64,000 nt of DNA from Vampirovibrio chlorellavorus (GCA_003149345.1 QFWI01000008.1:1-64000), one strand, 5' to 3'. Counted from the first letter of the stretch, positions 34,309 through 44,918 are shown. Program-made: numbers and translations. The notes: generated from the letters alone by a model not told the origin.

Positions 34309-35322
34309 ATGTCTGAGAAAACCAGGTTATTAATTACCGGCGGCTGTGGCTTTATCGGCAGCTGGTTGATTCGTCATTTGTTGCAACAACACGCCGGTAT
34401 CCACATTACCAACCTGGATTTACTAACCTACGCGGGCAATCCCGAGAATTTGAAATCGGTAGAATCCGATGCGCGTTATCGCTTTGTACACGGAGACATC
34501 TGCGATGAGGCGCTGGTGGCCCGCCTGATGGCGGAGAGTGATGTTTGCGTGAACGTGGCCGCCCAAACCCACGTGGATCGAAGTATTAGCGGCCCTAGCG
34601 AGTTTATCCGCGCCAATGTGTGGGGCACGCAAGTCCTGCTGGAATCTGCCAGACAGCGGGGAATTCAAAAATTTGTGCAGGTTTCCACCGATGAGGTCTA
34701 TGGCAGCATTGAAGGCACGGCCAAGTTTACGGAAACCTCACCGCTAGAGCCCAGCAGTCCCTACTCCTCCAGCAAAGCTGCCGCTGACCTGATTGTGCTT
34801 AGTTACTGGAAGACCTACGGGATGCCGGTGTGCGTCACCCGATGCACCAATAACTATGGGCCCAATCAGTACCCGGAAAAGCTGATTCCCCTGTTTATTC
34901 TGAACGCCTCGGAAAATAAGCAAGTGCCTGTCTACGGGGATGGCCTAAACGTGCGGGACTGGATTCATGTGAAAGATCACAGCGCCGGGGTGGCCCGGGT
35001 GATCTGGGACGGTCGTCCCGGGAACGTGTACAACATTGGCTCGGGGAATGAACTGAATAACCTGCAAATCACCCACCTCATCCTGAGCGCTTTGGGGAAA
35101 GATGAAAGCCTGATCCGGTTTGTCACCGATCGCCCCGGACACGATCGCCGCTATGCGCTGGACTCCACAAAAATTGAACGGGAGCTGGGCTGGAAGGCGC
35201 AAATTTCGTTTGAGCAAGGTATGGCCGAAACGGTGCGATGGTATCTGGATCACCCGCAATGGGTGGCCAATGTACGCCAGCGGGACGAGAAAAACGCTCT
35301 GGCCAGTGCTGTCAAACAGTAA
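34309..35322 (+). CDS. rfbB: dTDP-glucose 4,6-dehydratase
   Basis: This NAD-dependent SDR enzyme forms dTDP-4-keto-6-deoxyglucose, the second step toward dTDP-rhamnose. It is 337 aa from ATG 34,309. Motifs: GGCGFIGSW (nucleotide binding), AAQTHVDRSI, STDEVYGS, YSSSKAAADLI (catalytic Tyr/Lys), TRCTNNYGPNQYPEKLIPL and YGDGLNVRDWIHV, all typical of RmlB. An in-frame extension to 34,195 does not match the family. It is followed closely by rfbD; rfbA and rfbC are not in the window. Confidence 0.95.
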   Translation: MSEKTRLLITGGCGFIGSWLIRHLLQQHAGIHITNLDLLTYAGNPENLKSVESDARYRFVHGDICDEALVARLMAESDVCVNVAAQTHVDRSISGPSEFIRANVWGTQVLLESARQRGIQKFVQVSTDEVYGSIEGTAKFTETSPLEPSSPYSSSKAAADLIVLSYWKTYGMPVCVTRCTNNYGPNQYPEKLIPLFILNASENKQVPVYGDGLNVRDWIHVKDHSAGVARVIWDGRPGNVYNIGSGNELNNLQITHLILSALGKDESLIRFVTDRPGHDRRYALDSTKIERELGWKAQISFEQGMAETVRWYLDHPQWVANVRQRDEKNALASAVKQ

Positions 35323-35359
35323 CCGATGACCATTCATTCAGTAAAGGATCTGATGCGTT

Positions 35360-36217
35360 ATGGGTTTTAAGAATATTGCGGTGGTTGGCGCAGCCGGGAT
35401 GCTGGGCCAGGAACTGGTCACCCATCTTCGGGGAAAAGGGTATCAGGTGTTTCCCCTGACCAGCGAAACCCTGAACCTGCTGGTTACCGAAGATGAAATG
35501 AAGGAAAAGCTGGAACCTCTTCAGCTGGAAGTGGTGATTCAGTGCGCCGCCTTGACCAACGTGGACGCTTGCGAGCGGGATCCAGATCTGGCGATGGCCA
35601 TTAACAAGGATGGCACCCATAAATTGGGCTTGGCCAGCCACAAACTGGGCGCTATTTTTGCCTATATCAGCACCGATTATGTGTTTGATGGCCTCAAATC
35701 AGAGGCCTATTTGCCCGAGGATCGGCCCAATCCCATTAATACCTATGGCTTGTCCAAGTATTACGGCGAGCTGTTGACCGCTGAGCAGCTGGAGGCCTAT
35801 TACATCATTCGCACCAGTTGGCTGTTTGGTATCCATCGAAATAATTTTGCGCAGTGGGTGCTGGATCAGGCGCGTCAGGGGAAAGCAATCAAGGCCGCCG
35901 AAGACTGGGTGGGAACCCCTACCTGGACGGGGAATCTGGCGGTGGCCATTGAGAATATTATCAACTCCGGGCGATTCGGGGTTCATCATGCCGCCGATGC
36001 CGGCGCCATTTCCCGTTACCAGCAAGCGCTCCAGATTTGCCAGATGGCGGGCCTGCCCACTGATGGCATTTTCCGGGTTCATAGCAGTGAACTTGGACTG
36101 CCAGCCAATCGGCCTCAGTACACCCCGCTGGCCTGCCCAGAGCTGGCTGTTCCCTCCTGGGAAACCGGCTTTCAGGCATATTTAACTCAGTATCAGCAAC
36201 AAACAAGGGTATTGTGA
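35360..36217 (+). CDS. rfbD: dTDP-4-dehydrorhamnose reductase
   Basis: This 285-aa RmlD reductase completes dTDP-L-rhamnose synthesis. Motifs are GAAGMLGQEL (NADPH binding), CAALTNVDACE, STDYVFDG, TYGLSKYYGE (Tyr/Lys) and TSWLFG. It lies 37 bp after rfbB, and its stop overlaps the GTG start of csaB. This indicates an operon for envelope polysaccharide synthesis. Confidence 0.95.
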   Translation: MGFKNIAVVGAAGMLGQELVTHLRGKGYQVFPLTSETLNLLVTEDEMKEKLEPLQLEVVIQCAALTNVDACERDPDLAMAINKDGTHKLGLASHKLGAIFAYISTDYVFDGLKSEAYLPEDRPNPINTYGLSKYYGELLTAEQLEAYYIIRTSWLFGIHRNNFAQWVLDQARQGKAIKAAEDWVGTPTWTGNLAVAIENIINSGRFGVHHAADAGAISRYQQALQICQMAGLPTDGIFRVHSSELGLPANRPQYTPLACPELAVPSWETGFQAYLTQYQQQTRVL

Positions 36218-37518
36218 ACCCCGCTATGAAAAAACGCCCCTCCGCTTCTTCTAAATCCACCAGCAAATCCGCCAAGGCCTCCTCCAAAAAGAAAAAAAGT
36301 GCGGGCAAATCCGCTAAAGCGGCTTCTTCGAAGGCGTCTACGAATTCGGCTAGCAAGGGCAAATCAAGGAAGGGCAATATCAAATCCTCAGATTTAACCC
36401 CCAGAGTGTTGATTTCCGGTTATTACGGCTTTGACAATCTGGGAGATGAGCTAATTTTAAAGGTACTGGTGGATGAGTTAAAAGAACGGGGCGTTAAAAT
36501 CACCGTTCTTTCCCAGAACCCCAAGAAAACCGCCGCCCAATATGGCGTAGAGGCCATCAAGCGCACCAGTTTTATCGATATTGTGGACGCCCTGGCTTCG
36601 GCCAATTTGTTTATTAGCGGCGGTGGAGGCTTGTTTCAGGATGCTACTGGCCCCATGAGCGCGCTGTACTATGGCGGTCTGATCCATTTGGCTCGATTTT
36701 TCGATGTGCCGGTGGTGTTTTGGGCGCAAGGGGTGGGGCCGCTGCGAAAGGCGCTCCCCAGAAAAATGACCGCTTCCGCTTTGCGCAAGTGCGAGAAAAT
36801 TACGGTGCGCGATGAAAAAAGCGCCTTGTTGGTTGAGGAGCTGGTTGGCGAAAAGCCGGAAATCACCGCAGATCCGGTGTGGTTGCTGAGAAACCCTTTG
36901 GCCCGCAAAACCTCAGGCCAGACCCAAGGGGCATCGGCGGAGCCCTCCAAGACCTCACCTTCCTGCGATGCTGCCCCGTCCAGGGAGTGGACGGTGGGGC
37001 TTTCCCTGCGACCCTGGCATGAGCTGACCGCTGAACGGTTAAGCGCTTTGGCCGACTGCCTGAACGCCTTGGCTCAGCAGCAGGATCGTTCGGTTTGCTT
37101 TAAGCTGTTGCCCTTCCAGAAAAAAGAAGATACGGAATTACTGGAAGACTTTGCTCGTCGTCTCAAATCGACCAGCCGGATTTCCGTGGTGATGGTTCCC
37201 CCCGAGGAGGTGCTGGAAAGTCTAGCCGGTTGCGATGTCATTCTGGGCATGCGCTTTCACAGCCTGATTCTCGGCTTGCTCTTTGGTATACCGGTGTATG
37301 GGCTGGTCTACGACCCCAAAGTGGCTTCCCTACTGAGCATGTTTAACTTGGCGGGAACCACCATTGCCGGACTGAAAGCCATTAGTCCCGATGCGGTGAA
37401 AGCGGCCTTTGAGACTTATCCCAGGATTGACCTGAAGCCTTTTCAGCAAAAAGCCAGAAAAAACCTGACGGTTTTGGAGCGCTTGCTGGATATCCCCGCT
37501 TCCCGCTTGGCGTTGTAG
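36214..37518 (+). CDS. csaB: Polysaccharide pyruvyl transferase CsaB
   Basis: It adds ketal pyruvate to cell-wall-linked polysaccharide, which anchors SLH-domain surface proteins. Family features: SGYYGFDNLGDEL, ISGGGGLFQD, WAQGVGPL, VRDEKSA and GMRFHSLILGLLFGIPVYGLVYDPKV. It has 434 aa, about 60 more than usual because of a Lys/Ser/Ala-rich N-terminal tail (residues 1-60) of low complexity. The GTG start overlaps the rfbD stop; ATG 36,226 is an alternative. Residues ~235-260 hold a second low-complexity insertion. Confidence 0.92.
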   Translation: MNPAMKKRPSASSKSTSKSAKASSKKKKSAGKSAKAASSKASTNSASKGKSRKGNIKSSDLTPRVLISGYYGFDNLGDELILKVLVDELKERGVKITVLSQNPKKTAAQYGVEAIKRTSFIDIVDALASANLFISGGGGLFQDATGPMSALYYGGLIHLARFFDVPVVFWAQGVGPLRKALPRKMTASALRKCEKITVRDEKSALLVEELVGEKPEITADPVWLLRNPLARKTSGQTQGASAEPSKTSPSCDAAPSREWTVGLSLRPWHELTAERLSALADCLNALAQQQDRSVCFKLLPFQKKEDTELLEDFARRLKSTSRISVVMVPPEEVLESLAGCDVILGMRFHSLILGLLFGIPVYGLVYDPKVASLLSMFNLAGTTIAGLKAISPDAVKAAFETYPRIDLKPFQQKARKNLTVLERLLDIPASRLAL

Positions 37519-37658
37519 CGGCTCAAGCATCTGTGGTGGGAAGCCTTTCCTAAAAACAATTGCGCATTCCGCTATTTTGAATTAGCGTAAGAGTGTTTGG
37601 TTCGTCACTTTTATTTTTTGGTTTGATGGGTCCTAAAATTTAAACGGGAATTTTTGAG

Positions 37659-38132
37659 ATGATGGATTATACGGGAGTTTCACTCTACCCGCTTGCGGAT
37701 ACTGCCGATAAGAGAAAGGCAGATGGGGGAAAGACCGATGCTTCCTCCCCTTTTATGAACCGCCCTGCTATGTATGCTCCGCAATCTGCCGTGGCCAATC
37801 CGTTTCAGTTGTATCAACCACTTCAGCAAGACGCTTCGACCTTTCGCTTTAAAGAGCCCCTAGCGCCTCCCAACCCCAATTTGCCGCAATCGGCGCAGAC
37901 GCAGGTGACCCCTATGGGCTTGTTGCCTGCCAATTTAGCGCAAATGGTCAACGCCAACATGGAAAAACTGGCCGGGCAAATTATGAGCTTTTTTAACGGG
38001 AATCGCAAACAAAAGCCCAGTGAAGAGGAGCAATTGAACCGACAGTTGAATGATGCCTTTGGGGTGGGCTTGCTGGGCGACGTGGTGAAGGTGGAAGAGA
38101 CCGTCAAAGGCCAGATGCAGGAAGGGCAATAG
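37659..38132 (+). CDS. Hypothetical protein with Pro/Gln-rich N-terminus
   Basis: The 157 aa are mostly disordered at the N-terminus (repeated Pro, Gln, Asn), followed by an amphipathic helix NLAQMVNANMEKLAGQIMSFF and a charged C-terminus. No signal peptide or family is seen. An AT-rich promoter-like interval of ~140 bp separates it from csaB. It is probably lineage-specific. Confidence 0.55.
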   Translation: MMDYTGVSLYPLADTADKRKADGGKTDASSPFMNRPAMYAPQSAVANPFQLYQPLQQDASTFRFKEPLAPPNPNLPQSAQTQVTPMGLLPANLAQMVNANMEKLAGQIMSFFNGNRKQKPSEEEQLNRQLNDAFGVGLLGDVVKVEETVKGQMQEGQ

Positions 38133-38177
38133 CTTCTTTGGGTTATTGTCGGGAAGGCAGCCTTACCAAAGTTTTTA

Positions 38178-38561
38178 TTAAAGGTTGGAGACCACAAAAA
38201 AGCTGGTGATATAGTTGAGCAATCGGCAGGCCAGAAAGCCCACGGCGGCATTCCGGTGAAACACCCGGCTCACTTCCCGCCCCTTGGCCAACCGGATGCC
38301 GGTGCCAATTTGTACAAAGTACAAAACCAGCATCAGGGCGGATACGGTTACGTGAAAATAAAGCAGGGCCTCATCCGCCCCGGAACTCATGTTTTTCTGT
38401 AAAGTAGCGATGGCGTGCCGGTTCAGCTCAATATAGAGTAAGAGCCCCAAGTCAATGAGGAAGGCCAAACTCATCGCCGGGATGTGCACGGTTCGATGAT
38501 TCTTGTACTTCCAGCCAACCAAAATCAGCAATACTGCCAGTGTGGAAATCGCAATCAACAT
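38178..38561 (-). CDS. Small multi-pass membrane protein (DUF420/cytochrome-assembly-like)
   Basis: This 127-aa protein has four membrane spans: STLAVLLILVGWKY, IPAMSLAFLIDLGLLLYIEL, YFHVTVSALMLVLYFVQIGTGI and a fourth from FHRNAAVGFLACRLL. Histidines at the ends of spans (VHIPAM, LYFHVT, VFHRNAA) suggest haem or metal contact, as in DUF420 and cytochrome b561-like proteins. It is isolated and convergent with the gene at 37,659. Confidence 0.55.
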   Translation of the reverse strand: MLIAISTLAVLLILVGWKYKNHRTVHIPAMSLAFLIDLGLLLYIELNRHAIATLQKNMSSGADEALLYFHVTVSALMLVLYFVQIGTGIRLAKGREVSRVFHRNAAVGFLACRLLNYITSFFVVSNL

Positions 38562-38660
38562 ATTGGCATTCTAGGGGAACGGCTGGGGAATCGCAAGCAT
38601 TGAAGGGGGATAACGCTCCGAGTCACCCCACTTAGGAGAACAGGACTGATCGGGATGGGA

Positions 38661-39431
38661 TTACTTGGGCGCTTTATTTAGCACAAAAAACAGGCCTAAT
38701 AGGGCATAGCGAGGCAACAGGAAGACCTTGCGCAAGGCACTGGGGAAGCTGATTTTCTGTAAGCCGTTGTGAATCATGGTGAAAGGCCAGGCCAAATGAC
38801 GCACCCAGCTTTTTTCCAGAGCGTTCTTGGCATCAACCAGCCGCTGAAGCAACTTATAACCTCTGCTGTTTTTGGCTGTGTCACTGAGCTGAAAGCGTTT
38901 GTGCAACTTCAGGTTGTTTTCATAGTCATTAGCCCCTTCTTTCAACGGAAACAGGGAGCCGATAAAGGTATTCCAGCGTGATGCCAGTTCGTTAACCGAA
39001 ACAGTCTTCTTGTTCCAGTGGTTGGCGATTTCTTCAGCCCGCACCGCCGGGTGCTGCTTGAGGCTGGGATCCTTGGTGAAGCCCTCTAGAGCCTTATCGC
39101 CTTTTTTGCTTAAATAGCCGGCCACGGGCATCCCCAGGATGCCGAGGGCCCAACCCACCACGGGGATGGTAAACAGAGCCGGAAAGATCACGTCCGTCCC
39201 ATACTTTTTGACAAAGGCCTTGGCCACTTGCGGGTTGTTCTCGTTGCTAAAGTGGTTGCGCAAGGTTTGCCAGGCCGTTTTGTAGGAAATACCACCGCTC
39301 CCGCCAAACTGAACGGAGGCAGGCCGGGTGGGCTCCTGCGGGGGGGCAGCCCCTCTCAGGCTGGGAACCTGAGGTCGGGTCAGTGGTGGAATGCCTGGGG
39401 CTATGACTTTCACGAGGCTCCTTCCGAACAA
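38661..39431 (-). CDS. Lineage-specific membrane-associated protein
   Basis: This 256-aa protein has an N-terminal linker rich in Pro followed by VQFGGSGG, similar to the short F-x-G-N-like element in 45,932-46,498. One hydrophobic hairpin sits at VIFPALFTIPVVGWALGILGMPVAGYL (about 90-116), and a second hydrophobic segment near the C-terminus (ALLGLFFVLNKA). No family is recognised. It has its own ~230-bp AT-rich upstream region. Confidence 0.55.
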   Translation of the reverse strand: MFGRSLVKVIAPGIPPLTRPQVPSLRGAAPPQEPTRPASVQFGGSGGISYKTAWQTLRNHFSNENNPQVAKAFVKKYGTDVIFPALFTIPVVGWALGILGMPVAGYLSKKGDKALEGFTKDPSLKQHPAVRAEEIANHWNKKTVSVNELASRWNTFIGSLFPLKEGANDYENNLKLHKRFQLSDTAKNSRGYKLLQRLVDAKNALEKSWVRHLAWPFTMIHNGLQKISFPSALRKVFLLPRYALLGLFFVLNKAPK

Positions 39432-39665
39432 CGCGTCCGAACAATGAGTGATTGGGTGAGACTGTGGCTATAAAACCGGAAAATGGACTTTGTTGACCTT
39501 GAATATCACAAAGTATTACAAAAGTTTTCGATTTTGACGAATAACCTCAAGTTTTCGGGCGTGTCTTCGATAAAGAGTTAATACCAATGGTGTAGTTAAT
39601 GTATCAGACCGTTGTGTGAAATAGGAATTCTACCTTTGGAAGCGTGATAGCACGAGGATCGAGAT

Positions 39666-40154
39666 ATGGTTGGAACAGTGATTAACTGCAAGCGTTGTAA
39701 CAAGATTTTTCAGAAAGTCACCGCCAATGAGCATTGTCCGGCCTGTATTCGGCTGGAAGAGGAGGAAGTGACCAAGCTCTACCGTCGCTTGCAAAAAAGT
39801 TCCGCCGATGGCGGCATCACCATTGATGAACTGTCCGCGGAATTGGAAATTCCGGTGGAAACCATCGAACGCTATTATCTGGAGGGGAAATTGACTACCG
39901 GGGTGATGTTCCTGAAAACCGCCTGCCAGGGGTGCGGCGCCATTATTCGGGAAATTCAGCGGAAAGGCCGTTTTTGCGTGACCTGTAGCGAGGAAACCGC
40001 CAACAAGGCCGGTGTGGAGGTCAAATACATGCAGACCATCCAGAAAGAAGAAGAGGCGGAGCGGCGTCGGCAGGAGCAATTGCAATTGCTCAAGAAAAAT
40101 CAACCCGTGAAAAACCAGCCCCGTAAATTTGGATTCAGCCGCTCCGGCTTGTAG
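39666..40154 (+). CDS. YvyF-like flagellar operon regulator
   Basis: This 162-aa protein has a zinc ribbon (CKRCNKIFQK, HCPACIRLEEEE), an HTH-like segment (GGITIDELSAELEIPVETIERYYLEGKL), and a second Cys pair (CQGCG, CVTC), then a charged coiled coil. This order is that of YvyF/TIGR03826 flagellar-operon proteins. With flbD at 44,667 it implies a motile organism. The ATG lies 5 bases after GAGAT; a better site is not evident. Confidence 0.75.
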   Translation: MVGTVINCKRCNKIFQKVTANEHCPACIRLEEEEVTKLYRRLQKSSADGGITIDELSAELEIPVETIERYYLEGKLTTGVMFLKTACQGCGAIIREIQRKGRFCVTCSEETANKAGVEVKYMQTIQKEEEAERRRQEQLQLLKKNQPVKNQPRKFGFSRSGL

Positions 40155-40222
40155 GCGGTTGTATTTTATTTGAGGCAAGCTCGTCTAATTTTAAGGTAAA
40201 GCAGCCTTCTCTATTTTTATTA

Positions 40223-41842
40223 ATGCTGAACTTCCAATGGTCAACTCCGCTAAAAAGCGGGATAATGGTGTGTGGGGAAATTCGTGAAGTTGACCAAAGA
40301 GGGGCCCAAGCGTTCATGACCAATCCGGTAACGCCTGAAACGGGGTGTAGTCAGTCGGAGCAAGAGACTGTGACCACGGGGCGCAAAATTCAGGATGAAA
40401 AATCCAAAGCCCCCAGGGCTGTGAACGAGGAAACCGTGCATCGCCGCACCAGCGTGGCCGATCCCATCCACGGGCTGATTCAGTTTGACCGTAACGATCC
40501 CTCTCAGAATCTGCTGCTGAGCGTGATGAACAGCAAGGCTTTCCAGCGCCTGCGGCGGGTGAAGCAAATGGGCCTGGCCGAGTTTGTCTTTCCGGGGGCC
40601 ACCCACTCCCGCTTTGTGCATAGCATTGGCTCGGCCTCCCTGATGATGCAGGCCCTGGAGCAGTTGAACCGCCACCCCAAAACCCGGGCCTTGCTGGAAA
40701 GTCATTATCCAGGTACGGAGATTCCGCTCAGTCGCTTGCTATTGCTGGGTATTTTGGTACACGACATTGGGCACACCCCCTTGTCTCATACCCTAGAAGA
40801 TATTTTGGGGCTGGAAGAGCAAGGCTTGCTGCACGATAAGCATTGGAACCGCAAAATTCTGACTGAAGACCCGGAACTGCAAAAAATCTGGAAGCGCTTT
40901 GGGTCGGACTTGCCTCAGGCCATGCTGAATTTTATGGGGGATGGGGCTCCCAAACACTTTTTGGCCCAACTCATTTCCAGCCAGCTGGATATGGATCGAC
41001 TGGACTATTTGCAGCGTGACAGTCACTTTTTGGGCGTGCAGTATGGACGCATTGAGGCCGCCCGCATCATCGCCAACCTGGAAATCGCCCAACTCTCCAA
41101 CGGCAAGGACGTGGTGGCGGTGCGTGAAGAAGCGGTTCCAGCCATTGAGCATTACCTGTTCGGTCGGCATCAGGCCTACAAAATGGCTCTGCACTCTCTG
41201 GACAAAGCCTCCGAGGCTCTGTTGAAGAAGGTGCTGATGCGCTTTCAGTGGGCCCGTCAGCAGGGCATTTCCACCGGAGCCCCCGCCGATGAACTGTTCC
41301 AGTTGATGACGGATGGGAAAGCCCTCAGTACGGAGCAGTACCTGCGCATGGACGATTGTTACCTGTGGGAAAAAATCAACCAGTGGGCCAGCCACAGCGA
41401 AGATCGACTGCTGAGCGATTTGGCCAACCGCATGCTGCGCCATAACCTGCTGAAGTTTGTGGATTTGGCCAAATACGGCTTTGGCGGGGCCAGCGTGCAG
41501 GAACTGGAGCCCGTTTACGCCGCCCTGAAAGCCCATTATGAAAAACGGGGCCTGCCCATGGAATTTTGCTTTGAGGAAACCGTGGTGCATTCCAAGCCCA
41601 TGTACCAGCCGCCGGATTGTCGGGAGCCTATCTGGATTCGTACCACTCGGGGCAACGTGGTGGACTTGCGAGAGATTTCCTCGTTTTCCCTTTCGGTGAA
41701 GCCGGATACCAATTTAAAGCACCTGTTGTTCGTGTGGGATCGGGAGGCCATGAAGGTCTTAATCCAGGCCTTGGAACAGCATTTGCCCATTCCTGCCCTG
41801 CCCAAGGGGGAGGAGCATCTGGAAAACGAGGGCTGGTTGTAA
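40223..41842 (+). CDS. HD-superfamily phosphohydrolase (dGTPase-like)
   Basis: This 539-aa protein is related to YdhJ/SAMHD1-type dNTP triphosphohydrolases. Metal-binding residues are seen: HSRFVHSIG, LGILVHDIGHTPLSH (HD), and DMDRLDYLQRDSHFLG (final Asp). The core starts with DPIHGLIQFD (~residue 80); the ~75 residues before it are low-complexity and the true start could be ATG 40,316. The C-terminal half is helical. Likely role is dNTP pool control or signalling-nucleotide hydrolysis. Confidence 0.88.
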   Translation: MLNFQWSTPLKSGIMVCGEIREVDQRGAQAFMTNPVTPETGCSQSEQETVTTGRKIQDEKSKAPRAVNEETVHRRTSVADPIHGLIQFDRNDPSQNLLLSVMNSKAFQRLRRVKQMGLAEFVFPGATHSRFVHSIGSASLMMQALEQLNRHPKTRALLESHYPGTEIPLSRLLLLGILVHDIGHTPLSHTLEDILGLEEQGLLHDKHWNRKILTEDPELQKIWKRFGSDLPQAMLNFMGDGAPKHFLAQLISSQLDMDRLDYLQRDSHFLGVQYGRIEAARIIANLEIAQLSNGKDVVAVREEAVPAIEHYLFGRHQAYKMALHSLDKASEALLKKVLMRFQWARQQGISTGAPADELFQLMTDGKALSTEQYLRMDDCYLWEKINQWASHSEDRLLSDLANRMLRHNLLKFVDLAKYGFGGASVQELEPVYAALKAHYEKRGLPMEFCFEETVVHSKPMYQPPDCREPIWIRTTRGNVVDLREISSFSLSVKPDTNLKHLLFVWDREAMKVLIQALEQHLPIPALPKGEEHLENEGWL

Positions 41843-42000
41843 TGGCCGCTGTTTTAGGCCAATCATTAAATCATCCTAAACTTTCCGGCTATTGGCTGAG
41901 TGCGGGGTGATAATACCATCAGTAAGGGGACTGCCAGGCCCGGTCAAAATCACCCGGCCTTGTGTTACTCCCGGTCAATGTAACTAGGGGATGCACTACT

Positions 42001-44670
42001 ATGATTGATATGGACAAACTCACCACCCAGGCCCAGGACGCGTTTGTGGATGCCCAGAGCATTTTAAAGCGTTTTGAGCAAAACCAGCTGGACGCCGAAC
42101 ACATTTTGCTGGCCCTGCTGGAGAATGACAAGGGACTGGTGGCCCGTATCTTTCAACAACTCAATATTGATACCCGAGACTTGCGGCAGGAACTGGAAGC
42201 GACCTTGGCCAAGCGTACACGGGCCACGGTGCATGCTCTGGAATCCGGGCAGGTGTTTATCACTCCCCGGCTTAAAAAGCTGCTGGATGAAGCGGCGGGT
42301 GAAGCCGAACGTCTCAAGGATTCGTACGTCAGTACCGAGCATATTTTATTGGCCATGGTGGAAACGGGCGGGGAAGTCAGCGATTTGCTGCGGAAGCGAA
42401 ACTTAAGCAAAAACAATATTTACGCCATCCTCAAGGACATTCGGGGAGGGCGCAAGGCCGATACCCAAAACGCCGAGGGCAATTATCAGGCCCTGGAAAA
42501 GTACGGCAAGGATCTGACCGCTGTGGCCCGCAGCGGCAAGCTGGATCCGGTCATCGGACGGCAGGAAGAGATCCGGCGGGTCATTCAGGTCCTCAGCCGC
42601 CGCACCAAGAACAACCCGGTGCTGATCGGGGAACCCGGGGTGGGTAAAACGGCCATTGTGGAAGGCCTGGCCTTGCGCATCATCAACGGGGATGTTCCAG
42701 AGAGCCTGAAAAACCGCAAGCTGATTTCGCTGGATATGGGCGCTTTGATCGCCGGGGCCAAGTACCGGGGCGAGTTTGAGGAGCGGCTGAAGTCGGTGTT
42801 AAAAGAGGTGCAGTCGGCGGAAGGCGATATCATTTTATTTATCGATGAATTGCACACCGTGGTGGGGGCCGGGGCCACCGACGGGGCCATGGACGCCAGC
42901 AATCTGCTGAAGCCCATGCTGGCCCGGGGCGAATTGCATTGCATTGGGGCCACCACCATCAACGAGTATCGCAAGTATATTGAGAAAGACGCCGCCCTGG
43001 AACGCCGCTTTCAGCCGGTCATGGTGGATGAGCCCAGCGTGGAGGATACCATCAGCATTTTGCGGGGACTGAAGGAACGCTACGAAGTGCATCATGGGGT
43101 GCGCATCAAGGATTCGGCCATTATTGCCGCCGCTACCCTATCGCACCGTTACATTAGCGATCGCTTCCTGCCGGATAAGGCCATCGATTTGATCGACGAG
43201 GCCTCCTCCAAAATTCGCATGGAAATTGACAGCTTGCCCCAGGAACTCGATGAGATTTCCCGGCACCTGATGCAGCTGGAAATTGAGGCCGAAGCGCTGA
43301 AAAAGGAGCAAGATAGCGCCTCCCAGGAACGTTTGAAGCGGCTGGAGCAGGAAATTGCCAGCTTGCGTCAACAGAAAGAGGCCTTTGAAAAGGCCTGGAA
43401 ATCGGAAAAAGAAGATATTCAGGCCGTGCAGCGCATTAAAGAGGCCATGGAGCAAACCCGGGTAGAAATTGAGCAGGCCGAGCGGGAAACCGATTTGGCC
43501 AAGGCCGCTGAGTTGAAATACGGTCGTCTGCGGGAATTGCAAACACAGCTGGAAGCCGAGGAGCGCAAGCTGAGCGCCGCAGGCCGGCCGGATGGCAAGC
43601 CCATGCTGAAAGAAGAGATCGACGAAGAGGATATCGCCGAGGTCATCAGCCGTTGGACGGGCATCCCGGTTTCCAAGCTGATGGAAGGCGAAGTGGAAAA
43701 GCTGCTGAAGATGGAGGCGTTTCTGCACCAGCGAATCGTGGGACAAGAGCAAGCGGTGCAAGTGGTCTCCGAGGCGGTGCGCCGGGCTCGGGCCGGACTG
43801 AAAGACGAAAGCCGTCCCATTGGGGCCTTTCTATTCCTGGGGCCCACGGGGGTGGGTAAAACCGAGCTGACAAAGGCGTTGGCCGAGTACCTGTTTAACG
43901 ATGACAGCGCCGTGGTGCGCATTGATATGAGCGAGTACATGGAAAAGCATGCCGTGGCCCGTTTGATTGGAGCCCCCCCCGGTTATGTGGGTTACGACGA
44001 GGGCGGACAGCTGACCGAAGCGGTGCGCCGCAAGCCCTATTCCGTGGTGCTGTTTGACGAGGTTGAAAAAGCCCACCCGGATGTCTTTAACGTGCTGCTG
44101 CAAGTGATGGATGACGGTCGCCTGACCGACAGTAAAGGGCGCACCGTGGACTTCCGCAATACGGTCATTATCCTGACCAGCAACATCGGCAGCCCCATCA
44201 TTCTGGAAGCCCGCCTCAAGAGTAGTTTGGGTCAGGCTGGCAGTGATGAGGCCATGCGGGAGCGGGTCATGGAGGAGGTGCGGGCCAGCTTCCGCCCGGA
44301 ATTCATCAACCGGCTGGATGACATCGTGTTCTTTGAAGCGCTGAAGCCCGAAGACCTGCGGCGCATTGTGGATATTCAACTGGGGCGCTTACACAAGCTG
44401 CTGGCCAGTCGCCATATCGCCATCGAACTGAGCGAGGAGGCCAAGGATCACCTGGGTAACCTGGGCTACGATCCCATCTACGGGGCTCGTCCCTTAAAGC
44501 GGGTCATTCGCAAGTACCTGGAAAATCCCCTGGCCAACCTGTTATTGGAAGGGCGTTTTAAGGAGGGCGACACCATTCGGGCCGAAGTGGACGCCACCAA
44601 TGACAAGCTGGTGTTTTCGCCAGTGGCCCCTCGTCCGTCTCAGCCTGTAAGCGGGAGTACCCCACGATGA
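42001..44670 (+). CDS. clpB: ATP-dependent protein disaggregase ClpB
   Basis: This 889-aa Hsp100 chaperone works with DnaK to dissolve aggregates. It has an N-domain with two Clp repeats (1-145), NBD1 with [13 protein letters not shown] and a Walker B FIDELH, and a full coiled-coil middle domain (~395-520, charged heptads) that separates ClpB from ClpC. NBD2 has [12 protein letters not shown] and [14 protein letters not shown]. No IGF-type ClpP loop is visible. Start ATG 42,001 ([14 protein letters not shown]); an upstream in-frame ATG adds 13 non-conserved residues. Its stop overlaps flbD. Confidence 0.95.
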   Translation: MIDMDKLTTQAQDAFVDAQSILKRFEQNQLDAEHILLALLENDKGLVARIFQQLNIDTRDLRQELEATLAKRTRATVHALESGQVFITPRLKKLLDEAAGEAERLKDSYVSTEHILLAMVETGGEVSDLLRKRNLSKNNIYAILKDIRGGRKADTQNAEGNYQALEKYGKDLTAVARSGKLDPVIGRQEEIRRVIQVLSRRTKNNPVLIGEPGVGKTAIVEGLALRIINGDVPESLKNRKLISLDMGALIAGAKYRGEFEERLKSVLKEVQSAEGDIILFIDELHTVVGAGATDGAMDASNLLKPMLARGELHCIGATTINEYRKYIEKDAALERRFQPVMVDEPSVEDTISILRGLKERYEVHHGVRIKDSAIIAAATLSHRYISDRFLPDKAIDLIDEASSKIRMEIDSLPQELDEISRHLMQLEIEAEALKKEQDSASQERLKRLEQEIASLRQQKEAFEKAWKSEKEDIQAVQRIKEAMEQTRVEIEQAERETDLAKAAELKYGRLRELQTQLEAEERKLSAAGRPDGKPMLKEEIDEEDIAEVISRWTGIPVSKLMEGEVEKLLKMEAFLHQRIVGQEQAVQVVSEAVRRARAGLKDESRPIGAFLFLGPTGVGKTELTKALAEYLFNDDSAVVRIDMSEYMEKHAVARLIGAPPGYVGYDEGGQLTEAVRRKPYSVVLFDEVEKAHPDVFNVLLQVMDDGRLTDSKGRTVDFRNTVIILTSNIGSPIILEARLKSSLGQAGSDEAMRERVMEEVRASFRPEFINRLDDIVFFEALKPEDLRRIVDIQLGRLHKLLASRHIAIELSEEAKDHLGNLGYDPIYGARPLKRVIRKYLENPLANLLLEGRFKEGDTIRAEVDATNDKLVFSPVAPRPSQPVSGSTPR

Positions 44671-44885
44671 TTGAAGTCTCTCGCCTGAATGGCAGTATTT
44701 ATTTCCTCAACCCGGATTTGATCCTGACCCTGGAGGCCACCCCGGACACGGTGATCACCTTGACCACCGGGGAAAAGTTGATGGTGCGGGAGTCTCCGCA
44801 AGAATTGATTGATCGCTTTGTGGCCTTCAAGCGCCGCATTGTGAGCGAACTGCCCGAGGTCAGGCCGCAAGCGCCCGTTAGCTAA
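44667..44885 (+). CDS. flbD: FlbD-family flagellar protein
   Basis: This 72-aa protein typical of the FlbD family ([42 protein letters not shown]) is usually encoded beside flagellar genes such as motA or flgE. Here it starts inside the clpB stop codon (ATGA overlap), so it is co-translated with a heat-shock chaperone, an odd partner. Its molecular function is not established. Confidence 0.88.
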   Translation: MIEVSRLNGSIYFLNPDLILTLEATPDTVITLTTGEKLMVRESPQELIDRFVAFKRRIVSELPEVRPQAPVS

Positions 44886-44918
44886 ATCATTGGCCACAGT
44901 CTGACCTGCGATCAGCTT

